DNA of 64,000 nt from the NCBI GenBank assembly GCA_004431415.1, contig QPMI01000167.1:161222-225221 (forward strand), read 5' to 3'. The stretch is from Cyanophora paradoxa. Its lineage: Eukaryota > Glaucocystophyceae > Cyanophorales > Cyanophoraceae. Below, piece after piece: positions 1 to 9,729 of the stretch; position 1 is the first letter of the stretch; every line of letters starts with the position of its first letter. A program made the translations under genes and the position numbers. The notes beneath the pieces are model-generated. The model made no database searches, was not told where the DNA came from, and saw only the letters and a program-made list of their open reading frames with translations.

Positions 1-1742
1 GAGCGGGGAGGGGCGCGGAGACGCACTTCTCGCCAGGCGGCCGGCGGGCCGGCTGTTGGGGCCTCCTGGGGGGCGGTGAGGGCCGGCGGGCGCCGCCGAA
101 AGGCGGGGCGCACGGAGTTTGAGGTGGAAGCGAGGGCGTGGGCGGCGTGGCGGAGGGCGGCGAAGGCGGCGGGGTCGTTGACGAGGGGCGGGTAGGGCGT
201 GCTCGGCACGCTGAACTCGGCGCTGCAGTTGTGCGCCGCGGCCGCCGCCTCGATCGTCTCGCGCACCTGCGCCCCGCTCGCGGCGGCGTGGCGGGGCCCG
301 GCGGCGGGGGGCGGGGGGCGGGCCTGGAGGAGGAGGGCGGCGTGGGCGTCTGCGGAGAGGGCGCGGACGGTGCCGCCGAGGCGGGCCTGCTCGGGGATGA
401 CGTTCAGGCCGCTCCCCGTCCCCGCCTCCAGCAGCGTCACCGAGACCACCGCCGACTCGAACGGGCTGGGCCCCCTCAGCACCCCGCCCCGCCTCTGCGG
501 CGCCCCGCGGCGCACCTCGTGCGGCGGGCGACGAGCTGCGGGGGGGGAGTCGGTTACGGCATCCGGAGCGGGGCGGGGGCGGGGGCGGGGCGGACGGTCT
601 GGAGGGCGAGGACGGCGCTGGCGGCTGCGGGGACGGGGTCGACGGCGAGGTGCGGCATCGCCGCGTGGCCCCCGCGGCCCCGGATCGTCGCCACGAAGCG
701 CCCCGACGCCGCCATCTACGCGCGCCCGTCCCACCCGTCCTCCACCCGCCCTAGGCCCGCCCCCGCCGTCGCGCCCTCGTGCGCACCAGCGGCCCTGCCA
801 CGCTCCCCACCAGCCCCACCGGAAGCTGCGGCCCGGCAGTCAGCCCGGTCTCCCGGGGCGGGGGCGGTCGGTTTACATCGGGCCAAGTGTGAAGACCGAA
901 CACGGCTTCGGAGGGCGCGAGGTCGCTGGGGCCGGCGCGCAGGGCACCCTCGTTGCACATGCGGAGGGCGCCGGCGCCGCCCTCCTCCTGCGCGCGCCTC
1001 AGGTGGCATCCACCCGCTCCAAAATCGACGACCTTAGTTTGCGTACGGCGGGCTGGAAGAGGAGCCTGGGGAGCGCCGTGTGAGCGGCCCGGCGGTGGAG
1101 CGGTGCGGGTGTGGCGGTGCCGGGCGGGGCCGGCGTCGGACCTGACGGTGCCGTTCAGAACGGCCTCCCGCGCCTTCAGCAGCCGCGCCGCCCCGAGCAG
1201 CATCGCCACGTGCCCTGCCGCCGCCCCCGTAAGCCTTGAAGCCCGGCCGCTAGCGGCCGGCCGGCACCGTCGTGCCCGCAAGCGTGCATGCGTCCGCCTA
1301 TCTCGCTGCGGAACGGAGACTCGACCGCCTCTTGGATCGGCAAAGCGTCCATGTCGGCACGGAGAGCCACAGAGCGCGGCCCGCGCCCCATCCAGGCCAC
1401 GACACCAGTGTCGGCCTGTGACAGCCGTCGGCGCCAGCGCTAGCGCGTATAGTAGGTTGGCAGCGCTAGCGCCCGGCGTACGATAGGGTGATGGAAAGGG
1501 ATCTGCAGCTCAGAGAGCACCTCTCGCACGAACGCCGACGTCTCGAATTCTTTGTAAGCGAGCTCCGGACGCCTGTGGATGCGCTGTCTAATAGCTCGCA
1601 TCCATTCGACCGCGCCCCGCGCCTCCACAAGGAGTTCGCCGGCTGGATCAGAAACTGTTGCTCCCAGCTGCAGGCCGGCAAGCGGCCCTTCAGAGGCCAG
1701 CGCGCACGCGCAGCACGCCATCAGGACCCACGCGCGCAGCAT
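1..1742 (-). CDS. M20D metallopeptidase / IAA-amino-acid hydrolase-like amidohydrolase (3' end outside window)
   Basis: Zinc-dependent amidohydrolase of the ILR1/hippurate-hydrolase type, which hydrolyses N-acyl amino acids. Start ATG at 1742 gives a hydrophobic signal peptide ([19 protein letters not shown]), so the protein is probably secreted or lumenal. Exons resolved by frame: 1482-1742, 1268-1415, 1147-1214. Exon 2 holds the metal-binding core [14 protein letters not shown] and MHACGHD. Exon 3 continues [12 protein letters not shown]. Further exons read [24 protein letters not shown], then the dimerisation-domain stretch [19 protein letters not shown] (about 640-710) and [16 protein letters not shown] (about 340-410). 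The C-terminus lies beyond base 1. The part expected to read LLFQPAEEGG is odd: it reads VVDFGA followed by a possible 26-nt intron, so a tiny intron or a divergent loop is present. The neighbour frataxin starts 38 bp away on the other strand. Family certain; substrate unknown. Confidence 0.88.
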
Positions 1743-1780
1743 GTTCACAGACTGCACGAAGCCTCCTACGCGCCCGAGCG

Positions 1781-2686
1781 ATGAATCCCCAGGGCCAGGG
1801 CCGAAGGTTCGTGTACCCCCAAATCCAAACTACCTCTACTCCCAGCAACGCGACCGCCCACCGCCTCGCCTTCGCCGCAGCGCAGAAGCAAGGCGTAATG
1901 CACAGCGCAGTGCTAAAGCGACTGGCTCCAGCCGCGCGGCGCTCTTCGGCGGTTCAGCGGCGGATCGCGGAGCGCGTCTTGAGCGCAGCGGCGAACGAGT
2001 GCTCGTCAAGCACGTCGGCAGCGACGCCGCGGATGCTGGCGGACTGGCGCTTGCCACATATCGTTGCTTCGCGTCACAGCGCGGTGTTGGCGAGGAATGC
2101 GCACTCCAAGCCGTCCGTGCTCAAGCCGCGGAGCGGGCCCCCGCCTCTGGAGTGAGTCACTCACACTTTGTACTCACCGGCGCCCGGGCTCACGCGGTCT
2201 GCTGCAGCGCGGAAGGCCTGCTGGACGAGCACGTCTATCATGAGGCGGCGGACGCGCAGATGGATCGGTTGCACGACTGGTTGGAACCCATATGCGAGGC
2301 CGAGGAGGAGGAGGATTTTGATCTTGAGCTCAGCGTTCGCTCCCTGGCGCGTGCTGCGGTCGCTTGAACTCTCTGAGGGCCAGCCGCGCAGATGGGCGTG
2401 CTGACCCTCAAGCTCGGGAGACATGGCACGTACGTGATCAATAAGCAAGCCCCCAATCGCCAGATCTGGTTTTCCTCGCCCTTGAGGTCCGCTGCTCTTG
2501 CGCATGCACGGGCTCCACAGATCGGTGCCTGACCAGCTCGTGCGTCACAGCGGGCCGGGTCGGTACAATCTGGATTACGCTGGAGGCCTGTGGCGGAGCA
2601 ATCGTGATACCAGGTCTCTCGAGGGCGTGCTAAGCGCCGAGCTCTCCAAGATGCTCGGCAGGCCAATACCCCCTCCCGTGAGCTAG
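1781..2686 (+). CDS. FXN: Frataxin (mitochondrial iron-sulfur cluster assembly)
   Basis: Frataxin stimulates the cysteine desulfurase complex in mitochondrial Fe-S synthesis. Four exons join in frame: 1781-2151, 2208-2334, 2392-2486 and 2551-2686. The core reads [20 protein letters not shown], an acidic ridge ([13 protein letters not shown]), [37 protein letters not shown] and [14 protein letters not shown]. This is the full alpha-beta sandwich in family order, including the QIW-SSP motif. The long N-terminal part (about 120 residues, rich in Arg, Ala and Ser) fits a mitochondrial presequence. ATG 1898 ([15 protein letters not shown]) is an alternative start that looks more like a typical presequence. 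Introns are short (56, 57 and 64 bp) and GT-AG. It is divergent from the M20D gene. The identification rests on the conserved core and is secure. Confidence 0.93.
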
Positions 2687-2817
2687 GCTCCGCTAGCCCC
2701 AGACTCCCCAGTTAAGCTGAGATCTCGCAGCCAAACGTTTGCTCGAAACATTTACTTGTCGGTATTACAATCGCATGCGGCAAGCTTGAGAGCTTGTACT
2801 TGTACGGCGGCGGGCCG

Positions 2818-4935
2818 ATGGGCTCATTTGCGCCCTCCTGCAGCTGGCCATGGCACGGGGCGCCGGCCGGCCTTTCAGCCGCAACTGCGCACAGCAGATT
2901 CAACATCTTACCCTCGACCGCGGATCTTGCTCCGGCAGCCCGGCCGCGGTGCACGTGCACAATGGTCAAGGCCGGCGCTCGCATCAAGCACGGGCGCTGG
3001 TTCGGCTGCCCTATGCAGTTTCGTTCAAGGCCGGCTCTCAGCTACGCGGCCAAGTCAGGCTCAGCTGCAGTTTGCGAACCGCGCGCATGCGCGGAGGAGC
3101 TCGAGGACGCCGCTAGCGCTGCCGAGTTTGTCGCGCTCACGCGGCGGGAGCTGGAGCGCGAGGCAGCGCCGGCTTCTGCGCCGTCGAATGTCCTCGCCGC
3201 CCTCTTCTTGCCCGTGCGCCCCCGTGCAGGCTCCCGATGGACGAAAGTTGGACGAAAGTTGGACGAAAGTTGGACGAAAGTTGGACGAAAGCTGACGTCC
3301 CCGATGGCAGATTGGCTACCCGCAGTCTGTGCCCGAAGGCTACATGGCATGGACATTCTGGCAGGCACTCCGAACCGTTTTTTTACAGTGCGCGCCCACC
3401 GGCCGCGCGCGGCCCCCGCCGCTTCGATCGCACTCCGGGTCCTGCTTAAGCTTCAATTGCAAGACAGCCTGTGACTTCCCGGCCGGCCCAGGACGTGCAG
3501 CGTGATTAGCACTGAAGCGCTGCTCCTGTCGGTCGGCCTTAGCGCCTCTTCCGCTCTCCCGCTTTCAGCAATTTGGAACTGGGTCCGCGATCCGTATCCC
3601 CGCCCAAATCGATATCTCGAGCTCCGAAAAGCTCTTAAGAGAGACCGGTGCGATGGCGCGCAGGTTCTGAAGGACGGGCTCGGGTACTTGTTGAAGCTGC
3701 TCTTCGGCTCGCGTTTCGCGCCCTCTTTCGACCGGGAGCCGAAGCGCTGGCGGGTGGCATGCGACGCGGTCATGGTGACCGGCGGCCTGCTGGAGGTGTC
3801 GACGGCGCTCTTCCCCGCGCAGTTCCTCATCCTCGCGGCCCTCGGAAACGGTGCGCGCCATGCCCCTGCCGGAAGCGCCGTGCAAACGGGGCGCCGGCAG
3901 CGGTCAAGGCCTGCGCCGACGCTGCGACGGTGCGGGGCGCACGCCTGCGGGGACCGTGGGGCTGGGGCGGGCGCTGAGGGGGGGGCAGGGGGCGAGCTAC
4001 CGGGTGTTCCTGAACTCGTTCGCGGAGGGCGCTGGGAACATCGGGGACGTCTCGGCGAAGAGCGAGTCGCAGATTGTCGCCGCCAACGTCCTCGGCGCGC
4101 GCCCCGCCCGTCCTGGCTCCTCCCTGCCCCGCCCCGGCGTGACCGGTCCCCGCAGGCCTCGCCCTCGGCGTCGGGCTCTCGGCGGCTTTGGGGACGGAGG
4201 GGGGCGGGGCGCGGCTGGCGGCGGCGTACGTCGGCCTCGCGGTCGCGCACGTGGTCTTCACCGCGCGCGCCGCCTACGCCGTCCTCCTCCCCACCCTCAA
4301 CTATCAGCGGCTTGCCACCCTCCTCGCCGCCGCCTCCACCGGCGCCCCGCTCCCCTCCCCCGCCGCCGTCAACCGCGCCGAGCGCTTCTGGCCGGGCGCC
4401 GGCCCGCACCTCGTCGTACCGGGCGGGGCGGGCGGGGCGTGGGGGCGGCGGGGCGGGGCGATGATCGTGCTGGGGGCGCCCGTGGGGTCGGTGCTGGCGG
4501 CGGGCCCCGGCGGCCTCGTGCGGCTCTACGCCGACGAGCGCTACCTGCTCGCCCTGGAGCCGGCGGCGGGGCGGGCGGGGGGCGGGGGCGGGCGGGGCGC
4601 GCGCCCTCGTCGCGCTTCGCGAGGACGCCGGCGAGGGCGACCTCCTCCAGGCCCTCGCCCAGGCACACCGCCTGCTCGCCCAGCCCGCCCCCCGCGAGCC
4701 CCCGCCCGGCCACGACCCTCTCCTGCCCCTCCGCCAGAGCCTCCGCTGGGCCCGCGCCGCAGCTCCCGCAGTTGTCCGCGAGGCTGCCGCCGCCGGCTGG
4801 CGCACGACTCCCCTCCTCCTGCCCCCGGCCCACCACCTCTACCGCCGCATCCCGGGCCCGGCGGCTCCGGGCGGCCATAGCGAGACGTCGACATCATCAG
4901 ACGTCGACTCTTCAGCTTCGTGCAAAAGCGACTGA
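2818..4935 (+). CDS. RUS / DUF647 family protein (root UVB sensitive-like)
   Basis: DUF647 membrane-associated protein. Plant members act in UV-B sensing and vitamin B6 or auxin homeostasis; the biochemical activity is unclear. Exons by frame: 2818-3213, 3311-3387, 3501-3850, 3901-3929, 3989-4094, 4156 onward. The translation follows the family closely: NVLAALFLP, IGYPQSVPEGYMAWTFWQAL, VISTEALLLSVGLSASSALP, IWNWVRDPYPRPN, DPKRW-like EPKRWRVACDAVM, GDVSAKSESQIVAANVLG, LALGVGLSA, PTLNYQRL. The C-terminal part (LREDAGEGDLLQALAQAHRL, then GWRTTPLLLPPAHHLYRR) lies at about 4597-4870, stop at 4933. Between about 4420 and 4600 GC-only tracts break the frame without clear splice signals. Intron 4095-4155 is GC-AG. 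Start is uncertain (2818 or 2962). Confidence 0.85.
3237..3293 (+). repeat. 11-bp minisatellite inside RUS intron 1
   Basis: Five nearly perfect tandem copies of GGACGAAAGTT lie inside the intron 3214-3310. One copy of the same motif recurs in reverse complement near 22038-22055 just upstream of prefoldin 1. Confidence 0.9.
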
Positions 4936-5202
4936 CATGTTACTAATGTCGAGCATCACTCGTGACTGAAATCAGCAAAGCAAACGGTGCAGCGAAAAAG
5001 CGAGGAGCGTTGATATCTACCGCTGAAGCGAAATGAGAACTGTAGCAGAAGCTGTGGAAAAAGGGAAATAAAAGGTCTGAGCCGTTGAGAGGCCATTTTC
5101 AAAGAAGGGGTGCGCCACGGTGCGGACGGCGACGGGAGACGGCGGCTGGGCACGACAAGGCGAGGAGAACGGAGGGGAACGGGGCGGGGGCGGGGCGGGC
5201 GG

Positions 5203-6703
5203 TCAGCACTCGGGGGAGAAGGAGTCGCGGCGGCCCTCGAGGCGGGCGAGGGTGCGCCGGCTTTGCCGCGTCGCGTAGTGCTCCGCCCCCAGCCGCTCCC
5301 GCCGGATCGCCACCGCCCGCTGCCGCCCGTCACGCGCCGCGGCGGGCAAAGGCGAAGGGCGGGGGCGGGGCACCTGGGCGGCGGCGCGGGCGGCGGGGCG
5401 CTCGGAGTCGGGGAGGGCGAGGGCGAGGGCCTCGAGGGCCTCCGCGAGGAGCGGGTGCCCGCCCCCGAGCGCCGTCTCCCGCACCGCGCACGCCCGCTCC
5501 GCCAGCTGCCCCGCCCGCCCCGCCTCCCCCGCCACCCGCGCCAGCGCCCCTCCACCAGCAGCGCCTCCGCCGTCTCCCCGCCCGCCCCGCCCCGCCGCCA
5601 GCTGCTCCCCAGTCGGCGGCGGGGCGGCGGGGCGGGGCGGGGCGGGCGGGGCGGGACCTCGAGGAGGGGCCGGGCCCTGGCGGCGTCCCCGCGGGCGGCG
5701 AAGTGGAGGGCGAGGGCGAAGAGGGTGCCCGGGGGCGGGGGCGGCCTGCCCCCCGCGCGCCCCCGCTCCACGATCTCGAGCGCGCGCTGCGGGGCCGTCA
5801 GCGGGGGCGGGGCGGGGCGGGGGCGGGGCGGGCCTTGAAGGAGCGGGCGGCGGCGTCGGGCTCGCCGGCGGCCTCGAAGAGGGCCCCCAGGCCGCCCAGC
5901 GCCTCCGCCACCGCTGCGTCGTGCGGCCCGCGCCGCACCGACGCCGCCTCCAGCGCCCGCTGGTACAGCTCCCGCGCCCGCCCCAGCTCCCCCTGCCGCC
6001 CCTCGCGCCCCGCCGCCGCCGCGGCGCCGCGGGGCGCGGGGGCGCGGACCTGGAGGAGGCGGAGGCGGGCGAGGGCCATGCGGGCGGCGAGGGGGCCGTC
6101 GGGGGCGGCCGCGGGGCCCCCTCCCGAGCTCCAGCGCCTCCTCCAGCAGCTCCGCCGCCGCCCCGTACTCGCCCCGCGCCTCCCGCTCCCCGCCGCCCGC
6201 CGCAGCGCCGCCCCGTCCTGCCGCAGCGCCAGCAGCTGCCCCCGCACGCTGCCCTCCCCACCGCGGGCCCGGCGCGGGGCCGCCGTCGCCGCCTAGGGCG
6301 GCGCGGGCCTTCGCCTGCGCGCGCGCGCCGATCTCGCCGGCGCGCTTGAAGGCGGCTCTGGCGGCCGCCTCGTCGCCCCCGGCGCGGAGGGCCTCGCCGA
6401 GCCCGGCGAGGGCCTCCGCGAGGAGGGGCGAGTGCGGCCCGCGGTGCTTCTGCGCGATCTCCATCGCCCGCTGGAACATGAAGAGGCTCCGCTCGCGGCG
6501 CCCCTGCGCGGCGTAGAGCCTCGCGAGGTCGAGGGAGGCGGCCGCGAGGCTGTCGTGCTCCTGCCCGAGGGCAGCCTGGTCGACCTCCAGCGCCCTCTCC
6601 AGCAGATCTACCGCCTGCGCGAACTCGCCCCTCTCCACGCACGCCTCCGCCGCCGCTGCAGCCCCCGCGCTCTCGACGCCACGCGCGCGCGCGAGCTCGA
6701 GCG
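5203..6703 (-). CDS. Kinesin-light-chain-type TPR repeat protein (N-terminus unresolved)
   Basis: Tetratricopeptide-repeat scaffold protein of unknown partner. The first clear exon (upper edge 6703) reads ACVERGEFAQAVDLLERALE, LAAASLDLARLYAAQGRRER, FMFQRAMEIAQKHRGPHSP and LLAEALAGLGEALRAGGDEA, successive 42-residue repeats of the KLC type. More repeats follow in changing frames down to RRERLGAEHYATRQSRRTLA and a stop at 5203. Several C-rich tracts of CCCCG repeats interrupt the repeats; one (about 5585-5665) fits a GT-AG intron joining ARPLLE to QLAAG. No ATG could be tied to the first repeat; an upstream exon inside 6704-6850 is possible. Confidence 0.68.
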
Positions 6704-7346
6704 CTGAGCGAGCCGCGCCGCACCTCGGAGGCTCGTCGTGTCTTTCCTGAGGCCGCGCAGCCTACTTCGAATACTGCCGTTGCTTCCGACGGAGCCGTGT
6801 GAGCCGTCCGACTCTGGCAATCAGGCGCAAGATCAGGCGCGCGCGTCCTCACGCGTCACGCTCAGAGCTGGCGGCTCGAGTTCGCTCGACGCACCCGATG
6901 GCGGCTCGAGTTCACCCGCAAATGTCCGCGACTCCTGACTCCCTTCGGATAGGGAAGGGCAGGGCTTCGATTGGAAGTCCTGGCCGGTAGAAAAGCGCTT
7001 GCGGTTTGCGGTCTTGCTGCCGGATGTTCCCATTCCAGGCAGCTGCAGAATCAGCTGTGCCAGCCAGCCCGCTGTGCAGGCCGTGCGCCGCCGATTGCAG
7101 TTACGATCCAGGAGCTCAATTGAAGGTGATACAGCACAACCGAACACGATACTCCGCCCAGGGGACTCTCGCCTCGTCGCTTTCTGAGAAGTCGCGCCCC
7201 TTTTTTTCTGAATCGCATCTACCCCCCTCGAACCAGCGAGTCGCAGCGACTCTGGCAGCGGCAGCGGCAGCGACTCTGGCAGCGAGTCAGCAGCGTGTCA
7301 GCAGCGACGTCCAGCGTGCAGTGCCGGTCCAGCGGTCCGGGCAGCC
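6704..7346. other. Intergenic region between divergent TPR and transporter genes
   Basis: No convincing gene. It presumably holds the 5' regions of both flanking genes and perhaps the missing first exon of the TPR gene. Bases about 7238-7312 are an imperfect microsatellite of GGCAGC/GACTCTGGCAGC units. No TATA-like element is evident. Confidence 0.5.
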
Positions 7347-9565
7347 ATGTTCTCTGTGGCACCGGTACCTGCGGCCTGCAGCCCGGCGCCTGCACGCGCC
7401 GCACCTGGCCGCCCTACCTCAAGCTGCGCTGTGACGCTCGTGCGTCCAATTCCACGCCGCACAACGCGGCAGGCGGCAGCCGCTTCGTGGCACGGCGCAC
7501 GCGTGCGTTTGCGCGATGCAGCGTCTTCTAGGCTGTTTAGTGCGGAACCACGCTTTCTTGTGCGGGCGGAGGTCGGCAAGGAAACCGCGGGCGGCCAGTT
7601 TTCGCAATCTTTCAAGCAGCTCTCTGGCGTCGATTTCTCCCCCGAGGTCGCTGCGATCATGAGCGTCTACTTCGTTCAGGGCGTGCTCGGCCTGGCGCGC
7701 CTCGCGATAAGCTTCTTCCTCAAGGACGAGCTGAGCTTGAGCCCCGCGGCGGTCGGCGCCCTCACGGGGGTGGCGATGCTCCCCTGGCTGATCAAGCCGT
7801 TGTACGGCTTCATTTCGGACGCTGTACGGCTTTGTCTCTGTTCGTTTTGCTTCGGCGCTTCTGACGCACCGTGGCAAACGTCTCGTCGCAGTTTCCCTTA
7901 TTTGGATACAGAAGGCGGTCGTACCTGCTGCTCGCAGGTTAGTTATGCCGAGCCTCGGGAGATGCTTTAAATCTCTCATTTACGGCAGGTCTCGCTGGCT
8001 CGTGTGCTTGGCTGGCCCTGAGCACCGTCGTGAGCGACCCGGCGAGCGCCACCGCGGCCTGCTTCGTCGCCTCGATGTCCGTCGCCGTCGCCGACGTGGT
8101 CGTGGACTCCCTCGTCGTGGAGAAGGCGCGGGGGGAGGAGCCTGGGCTTGCGGGCTCGCTGCAGTCGCTCTGCTGGGGCTCCTCGGCGGTCGGGGGCCTG
8201 CTGAGCGCCTACTTCTCGGGGAGCCTCATCGAGGCGCTCGGCACGCGCGGCGTCTTCGCCGCCGCCGCCGTCTTCCCGCTTCTCACCGCTTCGGTCTCTA
8301 CGCTCCTTCAGGAGGCCCGCGCCGCCCCCGACCGCCCGGACGGGTGCGGCCGCCACGCGGGGCGGGCGGCGGGGCGCTGAGGGCGCGCAGGCTGGCGCCC
8401 GTGCTCGAGCAAGTCCGCCTCCTCAAGGAGGCCGTCACGCAGCGCGCGGTACGCCCCGCGCTTCCCGCTGCCTTCCGGAGGCCGAGCGCGGGGCGGGGGT
8501 AGGTCTGGCTCCCCACCCTCTTCCTCTTTATATGGCAGGCCTCCGCCAACTCGGACGCCGCCTGGTTCTTCTACCTGTACGCCCCCCGCCCCGCCCCCCG
8601 CCCGCCCCACCGCCCCCCTGACGCGCTGCACAGCACCAACGAGCTAGGCTTCGTACGCGCCCCCCCCCGGGGGGGGGGGGGGGGGGGGTTCACACGTGAC
8701 GGGCCGCAGCGACCGGAGTTCCTGGGGCGGGTGCGGCTGTTCACGTCGGCGGGGGCGCTGGTGGGCGTGGCGCTGTACAACCGCTGGTTCCGGACGGTGC
8801 CGCTGCGGACGATCTTCTTCTGGAGCACGCTTGCGTCGGCCCCGCTCGGCCTCACCTCCCTGTACGCCCCCCGCCGCCCGCCCCCGCCCCCGCTGCGCCC
8901 CATTTAACGGGGCCAACGCCAGCGTCCTCGTCTACCACCTCAACCGCGCCTTCGGCATCCCCGACGAGCTGTCCGCCCCTCGCCCCCGCCCTCCCCCCGG
9001 CCCCGTCCCCGCTCACGCCCCGCCGCAGCTTCGCGATGGGCGACTCGGTGGTGCGGCGGCCCCCGCGCGCGCGTGGGCGCGCGGGGCGCGACGGGGCGGG
9101 CAGGTGCTCACCGTTCTGGGGCAAATTTCGTTCATGCCGGTGCTGGTGCTGGCGGCGCGGCTGTGCCCGCCGGGCGTCGAGGCCTCCCTATTCGCACTGC
9201 TGATGTCGTGCATCAATGGGGCCTCTACTGTGCGCCCCCCGCCGCCCGACCCCGCTGCGCCCCGCCGAGCTCCCGCCCCAGGTCGGCACCGAGCTCGGCG
9301 CGCTCCTCACCTCCCTCCTCGGTGTCACGGAGAGCGACTTCAGCAACCTTCCGCTCCTCCTCCTCATCTGCAACCTCTCCTCCTGGATCCCGCTGCCATT
9401 CATTTCCTGGCTGCCGGCCGAGAGCTCGGCCGAAGCCGCAAGGTGCATGCGCCCTGCCCGCCTGCCCTCCACGCAGTGTGACCGAGCGCCACCGGCAGCG
9501 CTGCAGAGCTCGAGAGAGCGAAAGGCGTCCTCCCCCCCCCGGACGATCCCGAGCACCACATGTAG
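7347..9565 (+). CDS. Plastid-type folate-biopterin transporter (BT1/FBT family, MFS)
   Basis: Twelve-helix carrier of the BT1 family; plant and cyanobacterial members move folates across the plastid envelope or plasma membrane. Twelve exons, total 1605 nt (534 aa): 7347-7823, 7892-7937, 7989-8343, 8391-8448, 8503-8576, 8634-8652, 8710-8861, 8923-8970, 9029-9050, 9104-9229, 9282-9442, 9499-9565. Signature stretches: [176 protein letters not shown]. The first 70 or so residues are Ala/Pro/Ser/Arg-rich, a likely transit peptide. All introns are GT-AG and very GC-rich. One carries a C-run followed by a G-run (about 8663-8689). Confidence 0.93.
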
Positions 9566-9729
9566 CCCCTGCGATTCTCCCCTCTACCCTCCCTGCCCTC
9601 AGGGCCTTTTCGTTGCTCTCGGGCGCGTCGCAAGGAAAATTTGCTACTGCCACTGCTATCGCGGGTCAAAGAAGAAAAAAAGATGGCGCGGGCCGCCAAA
9701 AACGGACGACTGGCCCGAGGACGGGGGCG

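Noticed and set aside
138-1083. Long plus-strand open frames (about 300 aa)
   Set aside because: They are mirror images of the minus-strand M20D exons in GC-rich DNA; composition is Arg/Gly/Pro only and no family motif is present.
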